From NCBI GenBank assembly GCA_964016875.1, contig OZ024733.1, positions 3,329,484 to 3,393,483 on the forward strand: DNA of 64,000 nt, written 5' to 3'. Made by a program: the position numbers and the translations under genes. Position 1 is the first letter of the stretch. Each line of letters opens with the position of its first letter. The notes under the pieces are model-generated. The model saw nothing but the letters and a program-made list of their open reading frames with translations, had not been told where the DNA came from and searched no databases. This document shows positions 32,201 through 42,557 of the stretch, in pieces. The DNA comes from Fallopia convolvulus. Its lineage: Eukaryota > Streptophyta > Magnoliopsida > Caryophyllales > Polygonaceae.

Positions 32201-35200
32201 CTTCTCAGAAGGCTAGTTGTCCACCACTCTAATCTTCTCTCTCCAGTTGTCTCTGCACCCTGCCATATCTGTTGAAATCCCCAACTGGATTACATCTTGC
32301 CTTATACTATCCTCCCAACATTTCTTCGGACGCCCTCTCCCTCTACGTACGTCTCCAAGGGCTAGCCTCTCACACCGGCGAACTGACTCCTCAGGTCCCC
32401 GCCTCTGAACATGCCCAAACCAGCGTAATTTTGATTCTCGCAGTTTATCACACCCCCACTCTGCTTCTGATCACTTCATTTCTGATTTTGTCCAGTAACG
32501 TGTGCTCACTCATCCACATTAGCATTCTCATCTCAGCTACCATCAGCCTCTGTTCCTGTACTTTCATGGTGGGCCAACACTCTGCCCCATAGAGGATGGC
32601 CGGTCTGATCACTGTTTTGTCAAACTTTCCCTTTAGCTTAAGCGGTACCTTCCTGTCACAGAGGACTCCCGACGCCGCCCTCCACTTTTGCTAACCCCTT
32701 TGGATCCAATGAGTGATGTCCTCATCTATGCCTCCGTCACTCTGTAAAACTGACCCCAAATACCTGAAACTCTCCTTCCTTGCTATGACCTCCCCTCCTA
32801 GAAGCACTTCCTCATTAGAGGTTGTACCTTGCCCGAAATTGAACTCAACATACTCCGTCTTAGTCCTGCTTAGTCTGAAACCCTTAACTCCAACTTCTCC
32901 CTCCAAGTTTCAAGTCTGCTGTTGACTCTGTCTGCGAACAGCATGCACCAGGGACCTCTCCTTGAATCTCCCTCGTCAAAACATCCATCACAAGAGTAAA
33001 AAGAAAAGGACTTAAGGTTGATCCCTGATGTAGACCTGCCTCAACCTTAAAAAACTCGGTGTCCCCGCCTGAAGTGCACACATACATTTCTCTGAGTACC
33101 TTGATAAACGTGCCAGACACCTCCTTAGCTGCCAGACATTCCCAAATCAGTTCTCTCGGTACTCTGTCATAAGCTTTTTCCAGGTCGATGAAAACCATGT
33201 AGATTCTTCTTCCTCTCTCTATACGCCTCTGTTATCCTCCTCAGCAGATGAATGACCTCCATTGAAGACCTTCCAGGCATAAAACCAAACTGATTTTCTG
33301 ACACTCTGACTAGCCTCCTCAACCTCATCTCAATGACCTTCTCCCATACCTTCATTGTGTGACTAAGTAGTTTGATACTCCTGTAATTGTTGCATTGCTG
33401 CACATCTCCTTTGTTCTTGTAAAGCGGGATCAACTTACTATGCCTCCACTCATCTGGCATCTTAGCCGTCTTAAAAATAACATTAAATAGTGTAGTTAAC
33501 CACGCTAGACCTCTCTCTCCCAAATACTTCCACACCTCTATCGGGATTTCATCCGGCCCTACCGTTCTTCTGTTAGTCATTTGGCGGACCACCCCTTTTA
33601 TCTCCTCCATGGAGAAACGTCTGTAAAAGCAAATGGGGTGTTGACGGCTTTCTAGGTCCGTCGAAACATGTCGTCTCACCTCCAGCTCAGAACCCTCATT
33701 CAGAAGACCACTGAAGTACCTCTCCCACCTCTGTCTGATCTGAAGGTCATCTACTAGCACCCGTTCGTTCTCATCTTTGATACATTTCACCCTGTCTATG
33801 TCTCTGCTCTTCATCTCCCTTACCTTTGCCAGCCTGTACAAGACACGCTCCCCACCCTTTTCATCCAAAGCCTTATACATGCCCTCAAACGCTTTCTCTT
33901 TTGCGGCCGCTACTGCTCTCTTGGCTACCTTTTTTGCTACCTTGAGTTCGGTCCACCTCGCCTCTCTCTCTGATTCTGTGCTTCGTAACCAAGTTTTGTA
34001 GGCTAACTGTTTTTCCTTAACCTTCTCTTGAACCTCATCATTCCACCAAGCTACCGCCCTTCTGTTGCCAGAAAAGCCTCTCGACATACCCAGTACTCAA
34101 ACATTGAATTTATTTAGGCTGTCATCAACCATGAAATTAAATTGGTTGAAATTCTGGTAGAAGAAAGATGGTTTATCTGGATCTTGGTACGGTGTGCCAA
34201 ATCCAACCATCTGTGCTTCTTTTCAACACATAAAATAAATTATTCTCAGTTGAGATTTTTGGTGAACTCCTTTAGTGCTTCTTGATCCTAATTCACCTTT
34301 CATTAGTTTGCACTGTGGTTGAAAATGGATTTTCCTGTCCTCTTCAACAACTGCGCTCAAATATCACATAGCAGTTGTATTGTATACCAGCCGTCTCTTG
34401 CCTATCATCAAGTTGCTTATGAACAGCAGCAATAATCTCCTTTGTAGCTTGAAGCCTGAACTCTTGTTTTGTTCCCCCCACTCAATACTTCCCTATCTTC
34501 AAGTCCAGCTCTATCATGGTTCTATTCTCAACTCTCAATCTCGAATTTCTGTTTGACGAGAACTTTTTGAAGAAACCAACCGGTGCAACCAATTGGGTGA
34601 ATCGCCAACGCAACCATGCTCCACACAAGTAATCAGAAATTGCTGCTGCTCTCCTTAATATCCATCAAGGAGTATCAATCCGAGCCTTGCTGCACCATCA
34701 CCTCGATTTCCTTTCTTGCAATTTCAATAATAAATAGAGGAGAGAAAATTAGAAGATTGACTGGTTAGAAGTTCGCCAAGTGTAGTATCATTGTATCAAT
34801 ACATTCCTTGCCTTTCTTTGTTTTCTTTATAGTATGACTATATATTTAAGTGATAGGTTTCAGGTTCCTCCAAAAATTAGTTGAAATGAATAGATGAAGC
34901 TGCAATTGTTACTTACGGTATCCCCTTTATGTAATATCTAGACATTATTATAATCACTGTTCTAAAAATCCCTTCTAGGCCCCGCCTAGGCCCCCCCGCC
35001 TAGGCGCTAGAAGGTCCCTACCCGCCTAGCCTTCCAGACCGCCTAGGCATCCGTCTAGGACTGCCTAGGCAACCGTTCAGGCCGTTTAGGCGCTAGGCGG
35101 TCCCTCTCCGCCCAATTTCCGCCTAGTAATTTTTAGAACATTGATTATAATTGTCTTCTCTTACATGAGCTCATTAGATTATATTGGAAAAGCACGGCCT

Positions 35201-35408
35201 GTTTGGTGCATATAGTATTTGAAGCTGAATTTTTTCTGTAAAAATTATAATTGGCATGCAAGCATTGGGATTTACATGCTCACTCTCTGAATGTTGCAGG
35301 TATGATGGACACGAGGAAGCATTGTGGCTACATTGTGTAAAATACACGGGACCTGGATGGACTTATGAATGCCCGTACCCAGAATGGGCTACACACCTGA
35401 TTGATTAA
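26244..35408 (+). CDS. RluA-family RNA pseudouridine synthase (plant type 7, RPUSD2/Pus9 class)
   Basis: This enzyme isomerises uridine to pseudouridine in RNA; relatives in yeast and human act on tRNA or mRNA. Twelve exons: 26244-26373, 26483-26526, 26644-26721, 26901-27001, 27279-27366, 27476-27554, 27689-27771, 28151-28216, 28432-28488, 30082-30207, 30946-31181 and 35300-35408. All introns are GT-AG, giving 398 residues, close to Arabidopsis At5g51140. Landmarks: DIVWQTPSHPP near the N-terminus, an S4-like segment (GKTIVDLFAGEFKGRP, GRIKVD), VHPCGQYRKNT, the catalytic HRLDRLVSGLL with Asp at about residue 179, GRTHQIRVHLQ at 280-290, and the C-terminal LWLHCVKYTGPGW and YECPYPEWA. The ATG at 26244 is the first in frame. 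The exon 2 donor could lie 3 bases downstream. Introns 9 to 11 hold LINE and MITE insertions; intron 11 is 4.1 kb. Confidence 0.93.
29935..30050 (+). mobile_element. 3' end of an RTE-type LINE or SINE (intron 9)
   Basis: GGGTACCCCCATCTTGACCC and CAGCACTTTACTGGGCGATG are followed by ATGTTGATGTTGCTGTTGTT. The end ACTGGG plus a TTG-rich tail is the usual finish of plant RTE LINEs and their SINE parasites. Only the 3' terminus is here. Orientation is the same as the gene. Confidence 0.5.
30331..30661. mobile_element. PIF/Harbinger-like MITE (intron 10)
   Basis: The ends read GGACCTGGTCTGTTTCCAAC and the inverted CGTAGTTGGAAACCAAACAG (then GCCC). A TAA target duplication is on both sides (30328-30330 and 30662-30664). 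Length is 331 bp with a noncoding interior. TAA/TTA duplication with GGSCCTGTTTGG-like ends is typical of Tourist elements. Confidence 0.8.
31365..31442 (+). mobile_element. 3' end fragment of an RTE-type LINE or SINE (intron 11)
   Basis: CAGGGTGTGTACATCTTGCC, a CCCCAGACCCCGCCCGAGGC stretch and CACTGGGTTGGTGTTGTTGT follow each other. The layout is that of the 29935 fragment: a GC-rich body, ACTGGG, then a TTG tail. Too short to carry coding sequence. Confidence 0.5.
31871..31918. repeat. Perfect 12-bp-arm hairpin
   Basis: GCACCAGATTCA and TGAATCTGGTGC flank TCCTT (31880-31908), and the outer CATCATT/AATGATG extends the stem. It lies in intron 11 just beyond the 3' end of the RTE element. No function is assigned. 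Confidence 0.7.
31960..34095 (-). mobile_element. RTE-clade LINE, 5'-truncated, antisense in intron 11
   Basis: The minus strand carries an RTE reverse transcriptase. The first frame (33167-34087) has AWWNDEVQEKVKEKQLAYKT, then MTNRRTVGPDEIPIEVWKYL, SKLIPLYKNKGDVQQCNNYR and QFGFMPGRSS. A second frame continues with MVFIDLEKAYDRVPRELIWE and GLHQGSTLSPFLFTLVMDVL, a third with GFRLSRTKTEYVEFNFG and SFRYLGSVLQSDGGIDED. The C-terminal part (about 32165-32690) reads LRWFGHVQRR and GRGRPKKCWED. The endonuclease domain is missing, so the copy is 5'-truncated. The 3' end is CTCACTGGGTAAATGTTGTT near 31960. Frameshifts occur near 33195, 32930 and 32690. Confidence 0.88.
34941..35155. mobile_element. 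GC-rich foldback MITE (intron 11)
   Basis: The left end GACATTATTATAATCACTGT and the right end, complement of GACAATTATAATCAATGTTC, form inverted repeats of about 30 bp continuing into CTAAAAAT. The interior is made of GCCTAGGCGCTAGGCGG-type units in both orientations. There is no clear target duplication. It is 145 bp before the last exon. Confidence 0.6.
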
Positions 35409-36804
35409 GTTATTGAGCATCGTCTCTTGTAATACTCTTTTGCTTTCTTTTTTTTAATTATTTTTTAATTTTAAGCTTTCAAACAGGCAGCTTATACATG
35501 TGCTAACTTACATAATTGCAAAATTTCTGCAGATTATACTGGAAATTTTTTCTCAATTGGTGTTTGAAGAACGAACGCACACTAGTATTTTTCTCCCTAT
35601 AACTTGTTTTGTCAAAGCAAGGAAAGATTTGACCTCATTATACAAAGAAAAATGGAAGAGGAAAATGTAAAAGAACAGAACAAAGCTAAATCAGCTGAAA
35701 CATGGGAGGCTGTTATCAATATACAAAAAAAGATTGATGCTAGAAATTGATGAACTCTTTGTTGAAGTTCTAGTGGTCTTTCATTTATCATCAAATAACG
35801 CTTCGGTCTTTCATTTCATTCCTTCCTTGATTGTGTCATAACATTTTCTGCCAAAAGATAGTGGGTGTAGATTTTTTTCATCAGATAAGATGATTGAGGA
35901 GCTCTACAAATTGGATTGAAGTTGAGAGGCTCTCGAGGGAATTTTCGTCTCCGTGTACTTTGTGTGTGTGTTGGTTGTCTAATAATCCGTTTGGATTATA
36001 TTTAAAGCTAGTGGTGCTGCTTTAATTATTTGGTAATCAGCAATTGGGCGCTTTAATTTTATTTACATAATCTTGTGTTGGGACACCAAGCTTGCTTAAA
36101 CTCATCTAGTACGTGAACTCCAGAACTGAGCTAACATAGCATGATAGTTCCTGTCAATCGGTCATGCTATGAATAAGAGCATGTGCAATAGAAAAGAATC
36201 AAGCTCCTCTTTGTACTCTCTTCTCATAGAGGAGCTCCTCCTTATTGTAGAAATTGAAAGAGGAACCCTCTTTCAAAGAAGAATGCGAGTAATCCTGTTT
36301 TTTTTTTGTTGAAAAGAGGAATGAAAGTTTTGACGCTTGTGCCCAAAGAAGTACTTTCACCCATTCACAATTTGATACATGTATTCTAACTTTCAACTAA
36401 CTTTATTTATTTCATTCAAACCTATCATTAAATAAGTTCTCAATAAAATAATAATTAAATGTGATATTTTTTTAAAAATAAATTAATCAATTTTTATAAT
36501 TTTTTTGTCTATAGATAGAGTCTAATATTGTCCATTTTTTCACAAACTCATCTATTAACATTTATTTCTCTCTTTCACTACTACTATATTCCATGGATAA
36601 AGAAATGCATGTGACTCTAAAGAACGATTTGGTGGATAACATATGGGAGAAGCAGAAGTTTCAGAGTTTGACATAAGATTCAGATTTAGATTAAATTTCT
36701 ATGCCAACAATGTTTTTATTATTTATGCTTAACATTATTTGGGTTGGATCAGTGTTTAAAAAGGTTGATGAAGATGGGTTTAGGAATTATTGTTGATTAC
36801 CTTC
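35409..36804. other. 3' flank of the pseudouridine synthase gene
   Basis: AT-rich, without a gene. GAGCATGTGCAATAGAAAAG near 36177 resembles the start of a Tourist-type MITE, with small inverted blocks (CTCCTCTTTG, AGAGGAGCTCCTCC) after it, but a matching end was not found. Confidence 0.4.
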
Positions 36805-38400
36805 AACTTATGTTAACCCTAGTTTTGCCGAGCTTTCTGATGTTTTTCGAAAATGTGTTGTCGTAATTTCTAGATTCTGGTTGCATATTCATGTAGAGAA
36901 TTTCAATACGAGTCCATACATATAAAATTCATAAAAATGGACTTCATTTGACCCCGAAAATCGAAAATACTCTACAATTCCCCATTACCACTATCGCTCC
37001 GCCAATACACCTTGCTACACAAGTCAAGGCCTTTTTTTTCCAAGTTTTCCGCCAAGGTGAGCCGACTTCCATTGCCTTGATTTGCAAGATTGGACCTTGC
37101 CTTGGACCACACTCCTTGATAAATTCAGTCCACACCCCAACTGCACCATAAATCTTGATAAGAATCATTGTTAGTAGTCTTAAACTCTAAGCAATTAACT
37201 AATTTGGAGAATTTTAAGGAGAATTGTATTCCAAGATGTCTCAAGTTGTTCCTAGAAGAATCTATTTGTTTTGTGTTGAATTTGATCCTACATATTATTT
37301 TGAGTGGGACGAATCCACAAATTTGTTCTTGGAGTATTATTTATATGTAGATTATGAAAGTTTACTTGTCGTCACGAGTGTCATTCGAGAAGATGCTTAC
37401 TATTCGTGGATTGATAATCAACAATATTGTCAATATGATAGCCTTTCAACCCATCACCAACTGGTCACAAGTAAGATTTGCTTTCACCGTGCATTTATTC
37501 CTCAATAGCATTGTAGGCGCATGGAGAAGTTAGCCAATTGTAGGCAAGGCCATCGTTCACCGCTTGCTTTCTTCATGGAGATTGAAGATTTGATGACTTT
37601 TGTGGGAGTTGAGTCACCACATAAATTGTATGGTCGATTGTTAGCCTTCAACCTATCACCAATTGGTCACAAATAAGATTTGTTTTGTGCTGTGTGTTTA
37701 TTCCTCAAGAGTATCCTATGCGCATGGACAAGTTAGCCATTTGTAAACAAGGCCATCGTTCGCCGCTTGCTTACTTCACGGAACTTGAACATTTGATGAC
37801 TATTATTGGATGTTCAAGTTCCATGAAGTAAGCAAGAGGCGAACGATGTCCTTACTTACGAATGGCTAACTTGTCCATGCGATGATACAACCAAGAGATG
37901 ACATTAATGCTTTGGTGAGAATCGCACAAAAGTATTATTACAAGCTTCAAAGAAGGGAATATATTGAACTCGAAGAGGTTACGCCACCTTAAGTGGAGGA
38001 TTAGATTTCAGCTGAGAAATCCATGGAGAAGGCTGCCAACTTAGCCTACATTGCATCACCATCGAAGTAAGTGCTTCAACGTATTGAGTCACAAATTGCA
38101 ACCGGTATTGCCCAGACCGATGACGTTTGTTCCTGGTCATGTATCATGGTACATTAGAAGATCCTGATGTAGACAAAGAATGCGTACCAAAGTGCTCAGT
38201 TGATGAACCAATTCAGTTGTATTCTTCGAGCAACAACGCACACGATAGTGACAACAATGTTCACCAAACTATTGTTGTCCATTCATCACCAAATTTGGAG
38301 GACCACTATGATTATGGTAATGATGTGAACCTACCAAATTTCATCAAGATTGGTGAACATTTGCTTAATGAGTGCCTACAATCCCTTACAAATTGATGCT
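36805..38400 (+). pseudogene. LTR-retrotransposon gag relic, copy A
   Basis: Best frame at 37224-37508: SQVVPRRIYLFCVEFDPTYY, FLEYYLYVDYES, YSWIDNQQYCQYD, FHRAFIPQ. It continues after a stop with RRMEKLANCRQGHRSPLAFF. The pattern W-x-x-F/Y-P ... K-L-x-N-C-R-Q-G is that of Ty3 gag (W..R..F.P.Y...L..L.Q). From about 36808 it is collinear with copy B at 40865, including the noncoding leader. Part of its 3' region was inverted and duplicated (37721-37881). A purine tract followed by TGTTGCAGAG near 38694 may mark a 3' LTR. Confidence 0.55.
37721..37881. repeat. Large hairpin: 72-bp inverted arms, 17-bp loop
   Basis: The left arm is 37721-37792, the right arm 37810-37881, the loop 37793-37809. 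The arms match at all but about six positions. The sequence is gag coding DNA (CGCATGGACAAGTTAGCCAT to GAACTTGAACAT) and its reverse complement placed end to end. If transcribed it would form a long near-perfect RNA duplex. Confidence 0.92.
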
Positions 38401-39079
38401 CTTAGGCATTCCATAAGCAATCCATGTGCGTTTCACTTCAAATTTAAATAGTTCATTGTTTCCTGTCGAATCCCACAACTCACTTTATAGCGTCCTTGCA
38501 CAAAACAGACCAAGTTTGCAAGATTGTCATGGACGTTCTCTTCAACATTCAACCATTCAACCATTCATTATCATCCTGAACAAGGTGAAATGCTTCTTGT
38601 TCTTAATCTGATTTGTTTGACTATTTTTTTTTTCTGAATTTTCCTCTACACCTATACACGAATAAAGGACGATTCGAAGCCAAGTGGAGGAGAATGTTGC
38701 AGAGTAAGAATGGTTGATGGCTAAGGAGAGAATAAGAACATTAAGGGCCAACGACCAACACCATTCAAGAGGTCTCGAGCTTTCAAATATCGAATGGTAC
38801 GGTGTTCAAGAACATCTTCTTGTAAAAGAAAAGCATGTCATATGTGCATTAGAAGATGAAGGTTGTTTATGAACATAATCAAATCTATATACAAGGGCCT
38901 CTTAGATAGATGAAGGTTTCCTTATAACACATGTGGGCCAATTAATGGACTATGTATTATGGGCCTCTTATCTAGATTAGAAAGATATTATTTTAATTTA
39001 GTTTTTGGCCATATTCTAATTCATTTGACTCCACCATGGGCCATGTTGGACGAGAAGGAAATGTGTGGGTCGAATGGGC

Positions 39080-40400
39080 TTGTTTCTTGCAAAAATAGTT
39101 GTCTTGTTGCTTGATATGCTGTGTTTTATACAGCATAACTAGGACTTTTTAGTACATATTTTTATAGTATTTTAGGCCTGTTAGAAGCATTATTGAAGAA
39201 CAGATTTGAAGGCCGAGAGTTCAGAGTTATGAAGAATTTGTAGAGTTCGAAGATTCTGAAGGCCGCGATCGCTGCCACCATAAAGGGCGATCGCGGTAGA
39301 CGTCGCCGATGGAGGCCTCGGTAGCGAGAAGGCCGCGATCGCGGTGCTCGATGGTGGCGATCGCGGTTTGAGATCGCCGTTGAGGTCGCGCGTTGAAGAT
39401 TGGCCGCGATCGCGGCCTTGCACTATGGCGATCGCGGCCCGACTGGATCTGACACTGATCAAGTTTTTCCGCTTAGTTTATTATTTTATATTTTATATCT
39501 TTTTATTTCCGACTAGTTCGAGACTATTTTAGGTTTACTTTTAAGCCTTTGTTGGTATTCTCTCTGAGACCTAGTTTACAATAATTTCAGACTTTGGTAT
39601 TTTTTCTCTTATGGAGAACTAAACTCCCTTAATCTTATTCAAGTTGAAGCTTTTCAGACTCAAGTTGTTGTGAGATTCTACTTTACATGTTTATTTCTAC
39701 AGGTTATTTCAATTCTCTTGTGCTTAATTAATATTGATTGTGTTGATTTCTGCTTGTCTGGCCAACTAGTTGAAATTAATACTCTCTATTACTAGATCTA
39801 GGTTTTCTCGTAGCAAAGCCTAATCTTTGTAGCAACTCAATTGATTTAGGACTCGTTGGACTAAAACAATTGAGAAAGTGATTTGAATGCATGTTAATTG
39901 TTTGACTCGTTGGAATTCAATTGCATGTATCCTGTTTATCCTTGTTCTCATTGCTAATGTCCCTATTATTTATGATTGTTTCATGAGTTGTTTGGATATT
40001 AAATTTGCATGTCTAGTTGCCATGTTATATTTTTGACCAGGATAGGAATAACCAAAGGAATAACTTGTTTGAATCTATGATCAATTTCTTGAGGAAGAAA
40101 AGTGGATACTTGAATAGGATTGTTTTCCCTAATTGATAAAAATCCGATCTTTTTCCTGTTTGATTTATTGCTTTGCTTTGTTTAAATTTCCCTAGTTGTA
40201 GTTTACAATTCCAAAATCCCCCCTTTATTATTTTATAGTTGATAATAATATTGCTTAGAATTACAAGTGTCTCTTGGGTTTGACCCCGACTTACCGACTA
40301 TACTAGTTGAGTAACTAGGGAATTATTTTTGATTTGGCATCAACGACTTTAAGCGAGTCATTGCTCAAGCTAATTTAATTTGATAGAATACTAGAATTAG
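39080..40400 (+). mobile_element. Ty3-type LTR with GCGATCGC palindrome cluster
   Basis: A start near 39090 (GTATTTTAGGCCTGTTAGAA is a typical segment) is followed by a GC block at 39250-39440, then AT-rich DNA with paired GACTCGTTGGA-type phrases, and GGGTTTGACCCCGACTTACC near 40278. The tail GGCATCAACGACTTTAAGC (40337-40356) has a decayed homologue on the minus strand at 48300. No coding part follows, so this is a solo or truncated LTR. Exact ends are not established. Confidence 0.5.
39258..39440. repeat. Palindrome cluster GGCCGCGATCGCGG
   Basis: Three pairs of sites, each GGCCGCGATCGC(GG) followed after 10-16 bases by GGCGATCGCGG: near 39262/39288, 39331/39357 and 39402/39426. The layout is the same as in the element at 20030-24700, but the core is CGATCG instead of GGTACC. 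Confidence 0.9.
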
Positions 40401-40743
40401 ATAGATTTCAATATTTTCTTTCCTTATTAAGAAATGATTTTAGTTTCTCTATTTATATGTTGTTAAACATTCTTTTCTAGGTAGATTGAGTTTATGTGAG
40501 AGCATCTTAGCTAAAGTGTTCCTCACTATTAATCCAAACATCCCTATTGCTGTTGTTGTTCCTTTATGTTTCACATTTTTAAATGAGAGAGACACAATTC
40601 AGTTTGCAATTCCACATATAGAAAGATCGAGTGTTTGTTTAAAAATAAGAAATCAACCTCAAGTTGATTGAATCTAAATCCATCTCCTTGGGCAACATCT
40701 CTTTGTGATAGTCTTCAATCTTTGAAGGTTATCATATATCAAT

Positions 40744-42113
40744 TGGTATCAAAGCCCATTGATTTCAAGTTTGAAGATTAAGTTGATTCATTGTTTATGT
40801 TAATTAGCAACATGCACACCATCCATCCTTACGAGAGAAGAGCCGCAAAATTGAAACCTTTACTAGTTTCAACTGAAGTTAACCCTAGTTTCTACCGAGC
40901 TTTTTGATGTTTTTCGAATTTTTTGGGTTTAATTTGAAGATTATGATTGCATATTCTTGTAGAGAATTCAATACGAGAACCTACATAATTTTGTTTTTCA
41001 AAACGGACTTCGTTTGACCCCGAAAACCCCAAAATATTCTACAATACCGAATTACCACCGCCCCACCACCAGCACACCTTGTAGCACAAGTCAAGGCCTT
41101 TTTCACCCAAGTTTCCAACCAAGGTGATCCGACTTCCATTGCCTTAATGCACAAGATTGGACCTTAGCTCTGACCGCACTCCTTGATCAATTCAGTTCAC
41201 ACCCCAACTGACCTATATATCTTGATAAGAATATTTGTTAGTTGCCTTACACTTTAATCAATTAACTAATTTTGAGAATTTTAAGAAGAATTGTCTTCCA
41301 AAATGTCTCAAGTTGTTCCTAGAAGAATTGAATTGTTTTATGGTGAATATGATCCTACATATTATTTTGTGTGGGTAGAATCGGCAAATTTATTCTTGGA
41401 GTATTATGGATATGTAGTTTATGAATGTATACTTGTTGTCATGAGTGTCTTCTTAGCAAATATTTATTATTGGTGGATTGATACTCAACAATATCGTCAA
41501 TATGATGGCCTTCAACCAATAACGAATTGGTCAGAACTCATATTTGCTTTGCATCGTGCGTTTATTCCTTAAGAGAATTGTAGACGCATGGACAAGTTAG
41601 CCAATTGTAAGAAAAACCATCATTCAACGCTTGCTTTCTTCATGGAGATTGAAGATTTGATGAGTTTTGTGGGATTTAAGTCACCACATCAATTGTATGG
41701 TCGATTCATAGCTGGTTTAATTTGAACCGATCATTCAAGAGATATGTGGAAGCAACAAGCCATCCAACAGATTTCATTCAAGACATATGTCATGTGGTTC
41801 GCATGAGACCCACATTTACATTCAAGATTTGAAGGGCACATCTTCTCAAATACTGCAACTGAAGTGCACATTTCGGCAACTTGAGGTGGGCGACTGATGT
41901 GAATATAGGAGAGCTTCATACACGTAATTCATCTTACAATCATGATGGCGCCCGAACTTGCCAAAGTCCCTTTCAAAGATTCCCGAGTGATGCAAAAGAT
42001 AGATTTCGACCTCGGCATATGAATCATGAATACCACACCTTTATGGATCGCACTCCATGGGAATGGGCAAGTCCACTTATGCTATTAATTTTCATTCCTA
42101 AAAAGATGAAGTT
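40744..42113 (+). pseudogene. LTR-retrotransposon leader and gag relic, copy B
   Basis: A tRNA-iMet-like primer site, TGGTATCAAAGCC, is at 40744-40756, two bases after a possible LTR end (ATATATCA, 40741). Gag begins at 41291-41303 with MSSKMSQVVPRRIELFYGEY, then WIDTQQYRQYD, HRAFIP, a stop, RRMDKLANCKKNHHSTLAFF and PHQLYGRFIAGL. It is homologous to copy A at 36805. The frame is interrupted after 41572 and again after 41720. The segment passes into the repeat that starts at 42114. Confidence 0.6.
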
Positions 42114-42557
42114 CAAATCCAAGAAGCCTAGAAAGAACTCAAGGCTCCTAAACGTCGATGGATCAACTACTTGAAGGAACCCTCATGCAACCCAACGGTC
42201 CATTCACTACCACATTGTTCATATTACATTTACATATCATAAATTGGAAGCTTCTTCTCACCAACCACAAGGAGTAATGGTCGTCCATCCTACCTACCAT
42301 CTAGAAGAAGTGAATGCATACTTCAATTTTTGTCCCTTGAGTTTTTCTCACCAACTTTTCCAATTAAAGCTAGATGTGAAAGGCCTTTTTGTTACCTTGT
42401 TTTGGACGTCCCTTTCTACTATAAAAGGGGCATGATGTTTGTTGGATTGTAGGCTAGTTGAAATCAGTTATGGGAACTGTATCGAACAGTTCCCACACGC
42501 AGTGGAATAAGTAAATATGCAGGTAAGTAAGCAAGTAGAGACAGTTCCCTTATAGAG
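42114..42557 (+). repeat. Direct repeat, left copy (LTR U3 plus start of a second LTR)
   Basis: From 42114 to 42557 the sequence is a close copy of 46717-47170, including a TATA box (TATAAAA, 42420-42426) and the first about 118 bp of another LTR beginning TGTTGGATTGTAGG at 42440. It stops abruptly at 42557 against copia integrase sequence. Confidence 0.85.

Noticed and set aside
32217..32592. Plus-strand frames within the RTE region
   Set aside because: They are antisense of the RTE C-terminal reading frame (LRWFGHVQRR and following), which has family resemblance.
39190..39532. Frames across the GCGATCGC cluster on both strands
   Set aside because: Ala/Arg/Ser-rich reading of palindromic repeats in an LTR; not coding.
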